Shown here: one piece after another, positions 1-9,254 of the stretch | How positions within the stretch are numbered: position 1 is the stretch's first letter | Layout of the letters: each line of letters opens with the position of its first letter | Assembly: GCF_900105175.1 (NCBI RefSeq) | Contig: NZ_LT629771.1 | Location: 310,001-374,000, forward strand | Direction: 5' to 3' | DNA length: 64,000 nucleotides | From: Jiangella sp. DSM 45060 | Lineage (GTDB): Bacteria; Actinomycetota; Actinomycetes; Jiangellales; Jiangellaceae | Made by a program: the position numbers and the translations under genes | The notes under the pieces: generated by a model | The model's input: only the letters and a program-made list of their open reading frames with translations | Databases searched by the model: none | What the model was told of the DNA's origin: nothing

Positions 1-1
1 C

Positions 2-793
2 GGCCTGGTCGGCGTCGTCGTGTCTGACCTCACCAACCCGTTCTACCCGGAGTTCCTGGACGAGATCGCCGCCTGCCTCGGCGCCCGGCGCCAGCACATG
101 GTGCTGCAGAACGCCGGCGACTCGGTGGAACTGCTGCTGCAGCAACGCGTCGACGGCATCGTGTTCACCGCCGCGGTCGAGGGGTCCGCGGCGGTGGCCG
201 ACCTGGTGGCGCGCCGGTTCCCGGTGGTGCTGGCCAACCGGGTCGTCGACGCCGCCTGCGACACCGTCGAGGGCGACCACCCGGCCGGCGCCGCCGCCGT
301 CGTCGACCACCTGGCCGGGCTGGGGCACCGGCGCATCGCGGTGCTGGCCGGGCTGCCCGGCGCGAGCACGTCGGCGCGGCGGCTGGCCGGGATCCGCTCG
401 CGGCTGTCGTCGCTCGGCCTGCCGGTGGCGGACGTCGTCGAGACCGGGTTCGACTACGCCCGCGCCGTGGCGGCGGCGACGTCGCTGCTGACCGGGTCGT
501 CGCCGCCCACCGCGATCGTCGGGCTGAACGACCAGGTCGCGTTCGCCGCCCTCAACGCGGCCGCCGCGCTGGGCGTCGCGGTGCCGGCCCAGCTGTCCGT
601 CGCCGGCTTCGACGACGTCCGCCAGGCGTCGTGGCCGACGATCGGGCTGACGACGGTGCGCCAGCCGCAGGCCGCGATGGCCGCCCGCTCCGTCGCGCTG
701 CTGAACGAGCGCATCGACGACCCCGCGCTGCCGCCGCGGCACGAGGTGCTGCCGGCCGAGCTCGTCGTGCGCACGACGACCGGGCCGGCGTAG
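2..793 (+). CDS. LacI-family transcriptional regulator, C-terminal part (cut by window start)
   Basis: The frame is open from the first bases, so the N-terminal helix-turn-helix lies outside the window and only the effector-binding domain (about 263 residues) is present. It opens with the typical core-domain strand and the segment SDLTNPFYPEF, followed by a D(G)IVFT segment, GHRRIAVLAG and SVAGFDDV, all family hallmarks of the periplasmic-binding-protein-like sensor fold. By family it should bind a sugar or nucleoside and control a palindromic operator. The ligand cannot be read from sequence. A sugar-permease remnant with a LacI-like palindrome lies 10 kb away (10134-10615), but no direct link is shown. 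Confidence 0.9.
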   Translation, partial: GLVGVVVSDLTNPFYPEFLDEIAACLGARRQHMVLQNAGDSVELLLQQRVDGIVFTAAVEGSAAVADLVARRFPVVLANRVVDAACDTVEGDHPAGAAAVVDHLAGLGHRRIAVLAGLPGASTSARRLAGIRSRLSSLGLPVADVVETGFDYARAVAAATSLLTGSSPPTAIVGLNDQVAFAALNAAAALGVAVPAQLSVAGFDDVRQASWPTIGLTTVRQPQAAMAARSVALLNERIDDPALPPRHEVLPAELVVRTTTGPA

Positions 794-796
794 GTC

Positions 797-1546
797 TCAC
801 CCTGCGGCGGCGCGCAGCACGTCGATCTCGCCGCCCGGCATCGCCGGGTCGAAGCCGTGTTCGAACAGCCAGCGGATGTTCAGCAGGCTGCGCAGCGACC
901 ACCACGCGCGGATCACGTCGAAGTCGACGTCCGTGCCGTAGCCCGCGACGACGTCGTCGAGGTGTTCCTCGTGGCCGAGCGTCAGAGTGGCGAGGTCGAA
1001 CATGGGGTCGCCCCGGCCCGCCTCGGACCAGTCGAGCACGCCGGTGACCTCGTCGCCGTCGACGAACACGTGCGTGAGCTGGAAGTCGCCGTGCGAGAAC
1101 ACCGGCGTCCACGGCCGGAACGCGGCCTCGGCGACCTCGCGGTTGCGCCTGACCAGGTCGGCGGGGAGGACGCCGTTCGCGACCAGCCACTCGCACTCGT
1201 CGTCGAGGCCGGTCGCGTCGCGCTCGGGACCCCGGCCCGGCCACGGCGGCAGCGGCGCCTCGTGCAGCCTCCGCGCGGCGGCGCCGGCCGCGGCCCACGC
1301 CGCCGACGAGGCGGGCGACGGTTCGCCGAGGACGCCGAGCGCTGTTCCGGGGAGCGCGGCGAGGGCGAGCACGGGCGGCTCGTGCCACAGGACCCGTGGT
1401 GTGGGGACGGGCGCGAGGGCCATCGCCTCGACCTCGACCTCGAGCCGGGCCGGATCGGCGTCGACCTTCAGGAACACGTCGCCCACCCGCAACGTCGTCC
1501 GCTCCCGATGCGCGACGACGACCTCGACCTCCTGCACGCCGGCCAT
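797..1546 (-). CDS. Aminoglycoside phosphotransferase-fold (APH) kinase-like protein
   Basis: This 249-residue protein has the APH catalytic loop SHGDFQLTHVF (HGD around residue 152) and the metal-binding segment VLDWSEAGRGDPMFDLA, as in the APH/choline-kinase superfamily. It is probably a small-molecule kinase of unknown substrate. The N-terminus (residues 1-60) contains a nucleotide-binding sheet with FLKVD as the likely ATP-contacting Lys strand. It converges on the LacI-type gene with a 3-bp gap. About 100 bp upstream lies a promoter of the RecA-independent DNA-damage type (1655-1677), which suggests damage-linked expression. The family is large, so resistance should not be assumed. Confidence 0.8.
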   Translation of the reverse strand: MAGVQEVEVVVAHRERTTLRVGDVFLKVDADPARLEVEVEAMALAPVPTPRVLWHEPPVLALAALPGTALGVLGEPSPASSAAWAAAGAAARRLHEAPLPPWPGRGPERDATGLDDECEWLVANGVLPADLVRRNREVAEAAFRPWTPVFSHGDFQLTHVFVDGDEVTGVLDWSEAGRGDPMFDLATLTLGHEEHLDDVVAGYGTDVDFDVIRAWWSLRSLLNIRWLFEHGFDPAMPGGEIDVLRAAAG

Positions 1547-1654
1547 TCTCGAAGGCCGCTCGCCGGCGTCGCAACGGGTTTTGCCGCGTGCGCCGGTCTT
1601 TGCAGGTTCGCTGGTTGGCTGGTACGCCGACCCCTCCCGGCCCGGGTGGGGCCC

Positions 1655-1677
1655 ACCCTACGGGCGGGCACCGACAC
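1655..1677 (-). promoter_or_regulatory. RecA-independent DNA-damage (PafBC-type) promoter
   Basis: On the minus strand the sequence reads GTGTCGGTG-N8-TAGGGT. The established RecA-NDp consensus of mycobacteria and relatives is TTGTCRGTG-N8-TAnnnT, so 8 of 9 upstream positions, the exact 8-base spacer and the -10 all fit. It points at the APH gene starting at 1546. A second copy with nearly the same spacer bases lies at 47313-47335. Confidence 0.65.
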
Positions 1678-1681
1678 ACTC

Positions 1682-1771
1682 GCCGACGCAGCCGACGCAG
1701 CCGACGCAGCCGACGCAGCCGACGCAGCCGACGCAGCCGACGCAGCCGACGCCGCCGACGCCGCCGACGCG
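1682..1771. repeat. Tandem 9-bp repeat, ten units of GCCGACGCN
   Basis: Seven perfect GCCGACGCA units are followed by two GCCGACGCC and one GCCGACGCG. The array sits in the gene-free stretch 1547-1824, directly upstream (in minus-strand sense) of the DNA-damage-type promoter. No gene of its own is apparent here. The unit is a multiple of three, so every frame through it stays open, which creates spurious long open frames. Confidence 0.9.
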
Positions 1772-1824
1772 GGCGACGGGGCGGGGCGGCTGTTGTGGGG
1801 GGCGGCCGGGTGGGGCGCGGGTGG

Positions 1825-2418
1825 CTAGGAGCCGGACGGGTCGACGCGGAGGCTGCCGCCGTACATGGTGCCGGTGACGGTGATGACGTGGGTCACCACG
1901 CCCGGCGCGGCCCGCCGGGCGGCGTGGTCGCGGACCCGGCTGCCGGTCGCGGCGAGGTCGCTGAGGTCCACCGCCACACCCGGCGGCACGGTCAGCCGCA
2001 CGCGCGAACCGGACGTCGAGAGGCGCAGCGTGCTCCGCCCGCCCTCCGGCAGCAGCGCCTGGGTGTAGTCCAGCCGCGCCGAGCCGCCGATCAGGCCGAG
2101 CTCGACGACCGGCGGCACCGTCCAGGCGCCCTCGCGGCGGAACCGCTGGCCGGCGGCCTGCCACCGGACCACGTCGTCGGCCGGGACGAGCGTGGTGTCG
2201 GGGACCGCCGGCGGCGCGGGAGCCGCCACCGGGAGGTCCTCCGTCAACGGCTCCAGGTCGGCGAAGGTCCGCGCACGGAGCGCCCGCTCGACCCGTTCCT
2301 CCAGTTCGGACGTGTCCAGCCGCCCGTCGGCCGCCGCGTCGCGGAGGAGCTCGACCATCCGGTCGCGGTCGGCGTGCGAGACGCGCAGCAGGCGGCGGTC
2401 GGGCTCGTCGGTGCTCAT
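1825..2418 (-). CDS. DUF1707 (SHOCT-like) domain protein with C-terminal LiaF-type domain
   Basis: This 197-residue protein has an N-terminal DUF1707 domain (residues 8-62: RVSHADRDRMVELLRDA ... LEERVERALRARTFADLEPL). An Ala/Pro linker follows, then a beta-rich domain with GGSARLDYT and repeated V/L strands, like the DUF2154/LiaF C-terminal fold of cell-wall stress proteins. No membrane segment is evident. The ATG overlaps the stop of the phosphohexomutase gene by four bases (ATGA), so the two are translationally coupled. The function is unknown; a link to envelope stress is inferred only from the fold. Confidence 0.7.
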   Translation of the reverse strand: MSTDEPDRRLLRVSHADRDRMVELLRDAAADGRLDTSELEERVERALRARTFADLEPLTEDLPVAAPAPPAVPDTTLVPADDVVRWQAAGQRFRREGAWTVPPVVELGLIGGSARLDYTQALLPEGGRSTLRLSTSGSRVRLTVPPGVAVDLSDLAATGSRVRDHAARRAAPGVVTHVITVTGTMYGGSLRVDPSGS

Positions 2419-4094
2419 GACGGCAGCCCGAGCGCCGAGCCGAGGTCGGTGCGGACGGCGGCCAGCCGGTCGCGGGCGGTCGTCCGCGCCGCCGGCACGT
2501 CTCCGTCAGCGACCGGGACCACGACCTCGAGGTAGCACTTGAGCTTCGGCTCGGTGCCGCTCGGCCGGACGACGACGCGGGTGGAGTCGGCGGTGACGTA
2601 GCGCAGGCCGTCGGTCGGCGGCAGCCCGCCGTCGCCGGCCAGCAGGTCGTCTGCCGTGACGACGGGGGACCCGGCCAGCGACGAGGGCGGCGCCGAGCGC
2701 AGCCGGGCCATCGCGGCGGCGATCAGCGACAGGTCCTCGACGCGGACGGAGAGCTGGTCGGTCGCGTGCAGGCCATGCGCCACCGCGAGGTCGTCGAGCA
2801 CGTCCCACAGCGTCCGTCCCGCCGCGGACGTCGACGCGGCCAGCTCGGCCACCAGCACGGCCGCCGATATGCCGTCCTTGTCGCGCACCGACTCGGGGTC
2901 GACGCAGTAGCCGAGCGCCTCCTCGTAGCCGTACGTCAGGCCGGGCACCCGCGAGATCCACTTGAAGCCGGTCAGCGTCTCGGCGTGCGGCAGCCCGTGC
3001 GCCGCGGCGATGCGCCCGAGCAGCCGCGACGACACGATCGAGTTGGCCAGCACACCCGTGCGCCCTCGCGCCGCGAGGTGTTCGCCGAGCAGCGCGCCGA
3101 CCTCGTCGCCGTGCAGCATGGCCCAGCCGTCGCCGGAACGCGCGGGCAAGGCGACGGCGCACCGGTCGGCGTCCGGGTCGTTCGCGATGACGATGTCCGC
3201 CTCGACGCGCTGCGCCAGCGCCAGCGCGAGGTCGATGGCGCCCGGCTCCTCCGGGTTGGGGAACGCGACGGTGGGGAAGTCGGGGTCGGGCTCGGCCTGC
3301 TCGGCGACGGTGTGCAGATCGGTGAAGCCGGCCCGGATCAGCGCCTCGCCGGCGGTGACGCCGCCGACCCCGTGCAGCGACGTGTGGACGATGCGCAGGT
3401 CGCGCGGCCCGCCCGGCGCGGCCACCCCGGCGGCGGAGGCGAGGTAGGCCGTCACGACGTCCTCGCCGATCTCGGCCCAGCCGTCCGGCGCCCGCGGCAC
3501 CGACGCGACGGACGTGACGGCGTCGATGTGTGCGGCGATCTCGGCGTCGGCCGGCGCGACCAGCTGCGAGCCGCCGTCGGGACCACCGAGGTACACCTTG
3601 TAGCCGTTGTCCTGGGGCGGGTTGTGGCTGGCCGTCACCATGACCCCGGCGTCGGCGGACAGCCGCCGCACCGAGAACGCCAGCACCGGTGTCGGCAGTA
3701 GCCGCGGCAGTACCAGCGCCTCGATGCCGGCCGCGGTCAGCACGGCGGCGGTGTCGGTGGCGAAGTCGAAGGAGCGGTACCGGGCGTCGTAGCCGATGAC
3801 GACGCGGTGCCGGGCGCCGTTCACCGGGGTGCGGGCCGCCAGCAGGTACGCGGCCAGCCCCGCGGCGGCGCGGATGACGACGGCGCGGTTCATGCGGTTC
3901 GGGCCCGCGCCGATGGCGCCGCGCAGCCCGGCCGTGCCGAACTGGAGGATGCCGGTGAACCGGTCGGCGAGGTCCGCGGTCGCGGCGTCGTCGCCGGTCG
4001 CGGCGGCGTCGAGCACCGTCTGCAGCTCCGCCCGGGTGGCCGGGTCGGGGTCGTCGGCCAGCCAGGCGCGGGCCTGCTCGAGCACGTCGGTCAT
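2415..4094 (-). CDS. Phosphohexomutase (phosphoglucomutase/phosphomannomutase family)
   Basis: This 559-residue enzyme has all three family signatures. The active phosphoserine loop is TASHNPPQDNGYKVY (about residue 155), the Mg2+ loop is DPDADRCAV (about residue 308) and the C-terminal phosphate-binding loop is RPSGTEPKLKCYLE (about residue 513). It interconverts hexose 1- and 6-phosphates, or ribose/deoxyribose phosphates, in the cytosol. Length and layout match the actinobacterial PGM2-like group. A GGGAAGG Shine-Dalgarno supports the ATG at 4094. It is divergent from the AfsR-type regulator, with a 65-bp gap. Confidence 0.92.
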   Translation of the reverse strand: MTDVLEQARAWLADDPDPATRAELQTVLDAAATGDDAATADLADRFTGILQFGTAGLRGAIGAGPNRMNRAVVIRAAAGLAAYLLAARTPVNGARHRVVIGYDARYRSFDFATDTAAVLTAAGIEALVLPRLLPTPVLAFSVRRLSADAGVMVTASHNPPQDNGYKVYLGGPDGGSQLVAPADAEIAAHIDAVTSVASVPRAPDGWAEIGEDVVTAYLASAAGVAAPGGPRDLRIVHTSLHGVGGVTAGEALIRAGFTDLHTVAEQAEPDPDFPTVAFPNPEEPGAIDLALALAQRVEADIVIANDPDADRCAVALPARSGDGWAMLHGDEVGALLGEHLAARGRTGVLANSIVSSRLLGRIAAAHGLPHAETLTGFKWISRVPGLTYGYEEALGYCVDPESVRDKDGISAAVLVAELAASTSAAGRTLWDVLDDLAVAHGLHATDQLSVRVEDLSLIAAAMARLRSAPPSSLAGSPVVTADDLLAGDGGLPPTDGLRYVTADSTRVVVRPSGTEPKLKCYLEVVVPVADGDVPAARTTARDRLAAVRTDLGSALGLPS

Positions 4095-4159
4095 CGCGAA
4101 CCTTCCCTTCTCACGGGGCGGCGCCGTGCGCCGGTCCGTGTTCAGGAGATCCTAGGAGC

Positions 4160-7100
4160 ATGCAGGTCTCCATCCTCGGACCGGTGCGCGTCGGCGCCGC
4201 CGGTGAGATCCCGGGCGCGGGCGTGCGCGCGCTGCTCGCGCGGCTGGCCCTGGCGCCGGGCCGGGTCGTCGGGGTCGAGACCATCGTCGACGACCTGTGG
4301 GCCGGGCCGCCCGCCAACCCGGCCAACGCCGTGCAGGCGGCGGCGTCGCGGCTGCGCAAGGCGCTGAACGGGCACCCGGTGACGGTCGAGGCGGCGGCCG
4401 GCGGGTACCGGCTCGCGGTCGGCCGCGACGACGTCGACGCCGCCGTGGCCGACGCGCTGCTGGCCGGTGCGACGGCGGCGCTGCGCGACGGCGATCCCGC
4501 GGCGGCGGCCGCGGCGTCCGGCCAGGCCCTGGGCCTGTGGCGGGGCGAGCCGCTGGCCGACGTCGGCGACGCGCCGTTCGCGCCGGCCGAGGCGGTCCGG
4601 CTGGCCACGCTGCGGCTGGACCTGCGCCGCACCCGCATCGAGGCCGACCTGCGCCGGGGCGCCCACGCCGACCTCCCGGCCGAGCTGGCCGCGCTGGTCG
4701 ACGACCACCCGCTGGACGAGGCGCTGCTCGGCCAGCTGATGCGGGCGCTGGTCGCGACCGGACGACCGGCCGAGGCGCTGGCCGCGTACGAGGACGGCCG
4801 GGAGCGCATGGCCGAGGCGTTCGGCGCCGACCCCGGCCCGCAGCTGCGCGACGTCCACCTGGCGGTGCTGACGCACGACCGCGCGGCGCTGCGGCTCGGC
4901 CCGTCGCCGCTGATCGCGACGGCCGCACCCGGCCCGCCCGGCCCGCCCGGCGGGCCGGAGCTGGCCGGGCCCGGCCGCCCCCGGCTGCGCCGCTCCGCGA
5001 CCCCGCTGCTCGGCCGCGACGACGAGCTGGCCCGGGTCGAGGCGCTGCTCGACGACGCCCGGCTGGTCACGCTGCTGGGCCCGGGCGGCGTCGGCAAGAC
5101 CCGGTTCGCCACCGAGCTGGGGCTGCGGCGGCAGGACCGCACCGGCCGCCCGGTGCACCTCGTCGAGCTGGCCGGTCTGCGCGACGACGCCGACGTGCTG
5201 CCCGCCGTGCTGGCCGCGGTCGGCCTGCGCGAGGTCAGCCTGGTCGACCGCGCCGGGTACCCGCTGTCGCGGACGCCGATCGAGCGGCTGCGCGACCTGC
5301 TGGCCGACAGCGACGCGCTGATCGTCGTCGACAACTGCGAGCACCTGGTCGACGCCGTCGCGCAGGTCGTGCACGAGATCGTGACGGCGTCGGCGGAGGT
5401 CCGCGTGCTGGCCACCAGCCGCACCCCGCTCGCCGTCGACGGCGAGGTCGTGCACCCGCTGCCCGCGCTGGCGCTGCCGCCCGACGGCGCCGGCCCGCTC
5501 GACTACCCGGCGGTGCGGCTGTTCCACGACCGCGCCCGGGCGGCCCGCCCGTCCGCCCGGCTGGACCCCGATGTCGTCACGGAGATCTGCCGGCACCTCG
5601 ACGGCCTGCCGCTGGCCATCGAGCTGGCCGCGGCGAAGGTGCGATCGATGTCGGTGGAGCAGCTGGCCGCCCGCCTCGACGACCGGTTCGGGCTGCTGGT
5701 CGGTGGCCCGCGGTCGGCTCCGGAGCGGCACCGCACGCTGCTCGCCGTGGTCCGGTGGAGCTGGGAGCTGCTGGACCCCGCCGAGCAGGCGGTGCTGCGC
5801 CGCCTGGCCGTGCTGCCCGTCGGCGCCGACGCCGTCACCGCGGCCGCCGTCTGCGGGTTCGGCGACGTCGACGCCGACGCCGTCGAGGCCGCCCTGGCCG
5901 GGCTGGCCGACCAATCGCTGCTGGTCGTCGACGAGTCCGGCGGCGCGGTGCGGTTCCGGCTGCTCGAGACCGTCCGCGAGTTCGCCGACGCCGAGCTCGA
6001 CGCGGCCGGCGAACGCGCCGCGACGATGGCCCGGCTGGTCGCCTGGGCCGCCGGCCTCGCGCTGCGGGCCGAGCCGAACCTGCGCGGCCGCGGCCAGGTG
6101 ACGTGGTTCGGCGTGCTGGCCGCCGAGCACGACAACCTGGTCGCCGGGCTGCGCGCCGCCATCGACACCGGCGACACCCGGTCGGCGTACACCATCGCGG
6201 TGACGATGTGCTGGTACTGGGCCGCGCTGGGCCTGCACTTCGAGGTGGCCGGCTGGGGCGAGCAGCTGATCGCGCTGGACGGGCCGGCCGACCCCAGCAC
6301 CGCCGCGGTCCTGTACGCCATCATGATCCCGAACTCGCTGGTCGCCGGGCCGACGCGCATGGGGGTGCGGTACATCAGGCGGCTGCGCCGCCTCGTCCGC
6401 GGCGACGCCGGGCTGAGCCCGCTGGCGCGGGCCTTCGGCGAGCTCGTGCTCGCCGCGATGAACGGCCGCCCGGCCGCGCTGCAGCGGGCGTCCGCGAGCG
6501 TCGAGGCGGCGGGCGACCCGTGGGCGCGGTCCATGGCGGCGCTGTTCTTCAGCATCCTGGCCGACAACGAGGGCGAACGGGGCGAGTCGCGCCGGCTGGC
6601 GCAGGAGGCGCGGACCGGCTTCGCGGCGGTCGGCGACCGGTGGGGCGTGGCGATGACCTCGATGACCCTCGGGCTGACGGAGGCCGCCGACGGCGACGGC
6701 GCCACCGCCATCGAGCTGCTGGACGAGGCCGTGCGCAGCTTCGACATCCTCGGCATCCGCGAGGACGGCCGCCAGGTGCAGCTGCTGCGCGCGATCGTGC
6801 TCGTCCGCTCCGGTCAGGTCTCGCGCGGCGTCGCCGAGCTGACCGCGTTGCAGGAGCGCTACCCGCACGACCCCGAGGTCGTCACCATGGCCGAGGCCGG
6901 GCTGGCCGAGGCCGCGGCGCGCATGGGCGACGCCGTGTCCATGCTGGCGCACTACGACGTCGCGGTCGCGGCGGCGCGGTCGGAGGAGATCGGCGGGCCG
7001 CCGCAGCTGCGGGTCATGGCGCTGGCCGGCGCGGCACTGGCCCGGCTGCGGGTCGGCCGCGACGACGTCGACGACCTGCTCACCGACGCGTACCGGCTGG

Positions 7101-7372
7101 CGGTCGCCGACGGCGACCGGCCGGTCATCGGCGTGGTCGCGGTCGCCTACGGCCGGCTGGCCCTCGTCCGCGGCGACGGCGGCCGCGGGGCCCGGCTGAT
7201 CGCGCTCGGCCGCCGCGTCGGCGCCGTCGAGCTGCTGGGCGACGTCCGCCACCCGGCGTTCGCCGAGCTCCCCGAACCCGACGAGCAGCTGCTGGCGGCC
7301 GAGCGCGAGCGCGTCCACGACCTCCCCGGCGTCGCCGTCGTGCGGGAGATCGGGACGCTGCTCCGCCCGTGA
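4160..7372 (+). CDS. AfsR/SARP-type regulator with BTAD, NB-ARC-like ATPase and TPR-like tail
   Basis: This 1070-residue regulator starts at an ATG with AGGAG 3-7 bases upstream. Residues 1-90 form an OmpR-type winged helix (RLALAPGRVVGVETIVDDLW ... AASRLRKAL). Residues 95-245 form the bacterial transcriptional activation domain, with helices like EALAAYEDGRERMAEAFG. A Pro/Gly linker follows, then an NTPase with Walker A GPGGVGKTR (about residue 310) and Walker B IVVDNCEHL (about residue 388). The C-terminal 450 residues are helical TPR-like repeats. Such proteins activate secondary-metabolism or transport genes. It converges on the DrrAB-type exporter with a 3-bp gap; its target is unknown. 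Confidence 0.9.
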   Translation: MQVSILGPVRVGAAGEIPGAGVRALLARLALAPGRVVGVETIVDDLWAGPPANPANAVQAAASRLRKALNGHPVTVEAAAGGYRLAVGRDDVDAAVADALLAGATAALRDGDPAAAAAASGQALGLWRGEPLADVGDAPFAPAEAVRLATLRLDLRRTRIEADLRRGAHADLPAELAALVDDHPLDEALLGQLMRALVATGRPAEALAAYEDGRERMAEAFGADPGPQLRDVHLAVLTHDRAALRLGPSPLIATAAPGPPGPPGGPELAGPGRPRLRRSATPLLGRDDELARVEALLDDARLVTLLGPGGVGKTRFATELGLRRQDRTGRPVHLVELAGLRDDADVLPAVLAAVGLREVSLVDRAGYPLSRTPIERLRDLLADSDALIVVDNCEHLVDAVAQVVHEIVTASAEVRVLATSRTPLAVDGEVVHPLPALALPPDGAGPLDYPAVRLFHDRARAARPSARLDPDVVTEICRHLDGLPLAIELAAAKVRSMSVEQLAARLDDRFGLLVGGPRSAPERHRTLLAVVRWSWELLDPAEQAVLRRLAVLPVGADAVTAAAVCGFGDVDADAVEAALAGLADQSLLVVDESGGAVRFRLLETVREFADAELDAAGERAATMARLVAWAAGLALRAEPNLRGRGQVTWFGVLAAEHDNLVAGLRAAIDTGDTRSAYTIAVTMCWYWAALGLHFEVAGWGEQLIALDGPADPSTAAVLYAIMIPNSLVAGPTRMGVRYIRRLRRLVRGDAGLSPLARAFGELVLAAMNGRPAALQRASASVEAAGDPWARSMAALFFSILADNEGERGESRRLAQEARTGFAAVGDRWGVAMTSMTLGLTEAADGDGATAIELLDEAVRSFDILGIREDGRQVQLLRAIVLVRSGQVSRGVAELTALQERYPHDPEVVTMAEAGLAEAAARMGDAVSMLAHYDVAVAAARSEEIGGPPQLRVMALAGAALARLRVGRDDVDDLLTDAYRLAVADGDRPVIGVVAVAYGRLALVRGDGGRGARLIALGRRVGAVELLGDVRHPAFAELPEPDEQLLAAERERVHDLPGVAVVREIGTLLRP

Positions 7373-7375
7373 GGG

Positions 7376-8209
7376 TCAGGCCTTGCGGCGGTAGGCCCGG
7401 ACGGTGAGCGGCGCGAACACCGCGACCAGGGCCGCGCAGCCGATCAGCGACCACCCGATCGCGCCCGCCTCCGGAGCGCCGGCCATCAGCCCGCGCACCG
7501 CGGTGACCAGGTGCGACACCGGGTTGACGTCGACCCACGCGCGCAGCCAGCCGGGCATCGTCGACGGGTCGACGAACACGTTGCTGGCGAACGTCAGCGG
7601 GAACATCGCCAGCATGCTGACGCCCTGCACCGCGCCGGCCGAGCGCATGACCAGCCCGAGGAAGGCGAAGATCCAGCTCAGCGAGAACGCGAACACCAGC
7701 ACCAGCAGCACGGCGGCGACCACGTCGAGCGCGGTGCCGTCCGGCCGGAAGCCCATCGCCATGCCGACGCCGAGGCAGACGACCGCCGCCACGACGTAGC
7801 GGATGCTGTCGGCCAGCAGCGCGCCGACCAGCGCGGCCGGCCGCCAGATCGGCAGCGAGCGGAACCGGTCGAAGATGCCCTTGCCGATGTCGGTGTTCAG
7901 CGAGATGCCGGTGTACAGCGACGCCATCACGACGGTCTGCACGAGGATGCCGGGCAGCACGAACTGCAGGTACTGCTGCGTGCTGCCGGAGACGGCGCCG
8001 CCGAACAGGTAGACGAACATCACGATGAAGATCACCGGCTGGAACGTCACGTCGAACAGCTGCTCCGGGATGCGCCGGATCTTCAGCACACTGCGCCAGC
8101 CCAGCGTCAGGCTGGCCGACAGCGCGCTCGGCGGCTGCGGGCGCTCCACCCGGGCGGCGACGCTGCTGGCCGGCCGCTCGACGGCACGGGTTTCGGTGGT
8201 GGTGGTCAT
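7376..8209 (-). CDS. ABC-2 type transporter permease, DrrB-like
   Basis: This 277-residue membrane protein has about six hydrophobic segments (for example residues 58-75, 87-105, 135-155, 165-190) and the family stretch [15 protein letters not shown] followed by [13 protein letters not shown] near the end. In DrrAB-type exporters the permease pairs with a single ATPase to pump drugs or lipids outward. Its ATG overlaps the ATPase stop by four bases, so the two are one operon. The N-terminal 40 residues are a polar cytoplasmic extension rich in Thr, Arg and Pro. Confidence 0.9.
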   Translation of the reverse strand: MTTTTETRAVERPASSVAARVERPQPPSALSASLTLGWRSVLKIRRIPEQLFDVTFQPVIFIVMFVYLFGGAVSGSTQQYLQFVLPGILVQTVVMASLYTGISLNTDIGKGIFDRFRSLPIWRPAALVGALLADSIRYVVAAVVCLGVGMAMGFRPDGTALDVVAAVLLVLVFAFSLSWIFAFLGLVMRSAGAVQGVSMLAMFPLTFASNVFVDPSTMPGWLRAWVDVNPVSHLVTAVRGLMAGAPEAGAIGWSLIGCAALVAVFAPLTVRAYRRKA

Positions 8210-9171
8210 GCGGCGGTCCTCTCGGTGTCGTCGTCGGCGCTGTGGCCGGTCAGGGTGAGGAAGACCTCGTCCAGGCTGGGGCGCTGCACGCCGATCTCGT
8301 CGATGCGGACGCCCTCTGCGCGCAGCCGGATCATCAGGTCGGCGACGAGGTCCGGGTCGGCGACCGGGGCGGTGATGACGCCGGCCTCGGGTGTGCGGTG
8401 CGGCGTGGTGTCCAGGGTCTGCGCCACCAGCCGCTCGGCGAGGTCGCGCTGCGTCTCGTCGGCCAGCCGCAGGTGCAGCGAGCTGCGGCCCACGGACGCC
8501 TTGAGGTCGGCGCTGGTGCCCTCGGCGATGACGGTGCCGCGGTCGATGACGGCGATGCGGTCGGCCAGCTGGTCGGCCTCGTCGAGGTACTGCGTGGTGA
8601 GCAGCACCGTCGTGCCGCCGGCGACGAGGTCGCGGACGATGTCCCAGACCTGCCCGCGGCTGCGCGGGTCCAGGCCGGTGGTCGGCTCGTCCAGGAACAG
8701 CACGTCCGGCGTGACGACGATGCTGGCCGCGAGGTCGATGCGCCGGCGCATGCCGCCGGAGAAGTGCTTGACCGGCCGGTTCGCGGCGTCGGTGAGGTCG
8801 AAGCTCTCCAGCAGCTCGGCCGCCCGCCGCTTCGACTGGGTGCGGCTCAGGCCGACCAGCCGCGACTGCAGCACCAGGTTCTCGGTGCCGGTGAGGTCCT
8901 CGTCGACCGACGCGTACTGGCCGGTCAGGCCGATGAACCTGCGCACCTCGTCGGCGTCGTCGACGACGTCGCGGCCCAGCACCCGCGCGCTGCCGCCGTC
9001 GGGGCGCAGCAGGGTGGTGAGCATGCGGACGGTGGTGGTCTTCCCGGCGCCGTTCGGCCCGAGGACCCCGTACACGGTGCCGGCGCGGACGGCGAGGTCG
9101 ACGCCGTCGACGGCGCGGTTCTCGCCGAACGTCTTGACCAGGCCGTGCGCCTCGATGGCCAAAGTGCTCAT
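8206..9171 (-). CDS. ABC transporter ATPase, DrrA-like (daunorubicin-resistance family)
   Basis: This 321-residue ATPase has Walker [10 protein letters not shown], signature FSGGMRRR, Walker [13 protein letters not shown] and switch His in [10 protein letters not shown]. The long C-terminal region (about 90 residues ending [13 protein letters not shown]) carries the DrrA-type motif. It energises the DrrB-like permease encoded just downstream. Expression may be controlled at translation, because the AGGAGG ribosome-binding site lies partly in a 7-bp inverted repeat (9178-9200). The substrate is unknown; nothing ties it to the RiPP cluster 25 kb away. Confidence 0.92.
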   Translation of the reverse strand: MSTLAIEAHGLVKTFGENRAVDGVDLAVRAGTVYGVLGPNGAGKTTTVRMLTTLLRPDGGSARVLGRDVVDDADEVRRFIGLTGQYASVDEDLTGTENLVLQSRLVGLSRTQSKRRAAELLESFDLTDAANRPVKHFSGGMRRRIDLAASIVVTPDVLFLDEPTTGLDPRSRGQVWDIVRDLVAGGTTVLLTTQYLDEADQLADRIAVIDRGTVIAEGTSADLKASVGRSSLHLRLADETQRDLAERLVAQTLDTTPHRTPEAGVITAPVADPDLVADLMIRLRAEGVRIDEIGVQRPSLDEVFLTLTGHSADDDTERTAA

Positions 9172-9177
9172 GCGTCC

Positions 9178-9200
9178 TCCTGAGTTCGTTCTGCTCAGGA
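9178..9200 (-). promoter_or_regulatory. Inverted repeat overlapping the drrA-like ribosome-binding site
   Basis: TCCTGAG-N9-CTCAGGA is a perfect 7-bp inverted repeat. On the minus strand the second arm runs into CAGGAGGACGC-ATG, so the arm contains the first half of the Shine-Dalgarno. It is either an RNA hairpin that hides the RBS or an operator for a dimeric repressor. Confidence 0.45.
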
Positions 9201-9254
9201 TTCAGCGTCGGGGGAGCGGCTGACCGGCCGCTGACAGAGCGCTGACGGGCCCCG

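Noticed and set aside
1682-1771. Possible CRISPR array
   Set aside because: The units are contiguous 9-mers without spacers, and no cas genes are present.
4142-7318. Open frame of more than 1000 codons antisense to the AfsR-type regulator
   Set aside because: It is a by-product of high third-position G+C: the product is Gln/Arg/Gly/Ala-rich, with no domain, while the plus-strand frame has clear winged-helix, BTAD and P-loop motifs. Similar long antisense frames opposite ppc (39324-41894) and the subtilase (51406-55326) were rejected for the same reason.
7376-9171. DrrAB-type exporter as the RiPP transporter
   Set aside because: It is about 25 kb away, convergent with an AfsR-type gene, and no shared regulatory site was seen.
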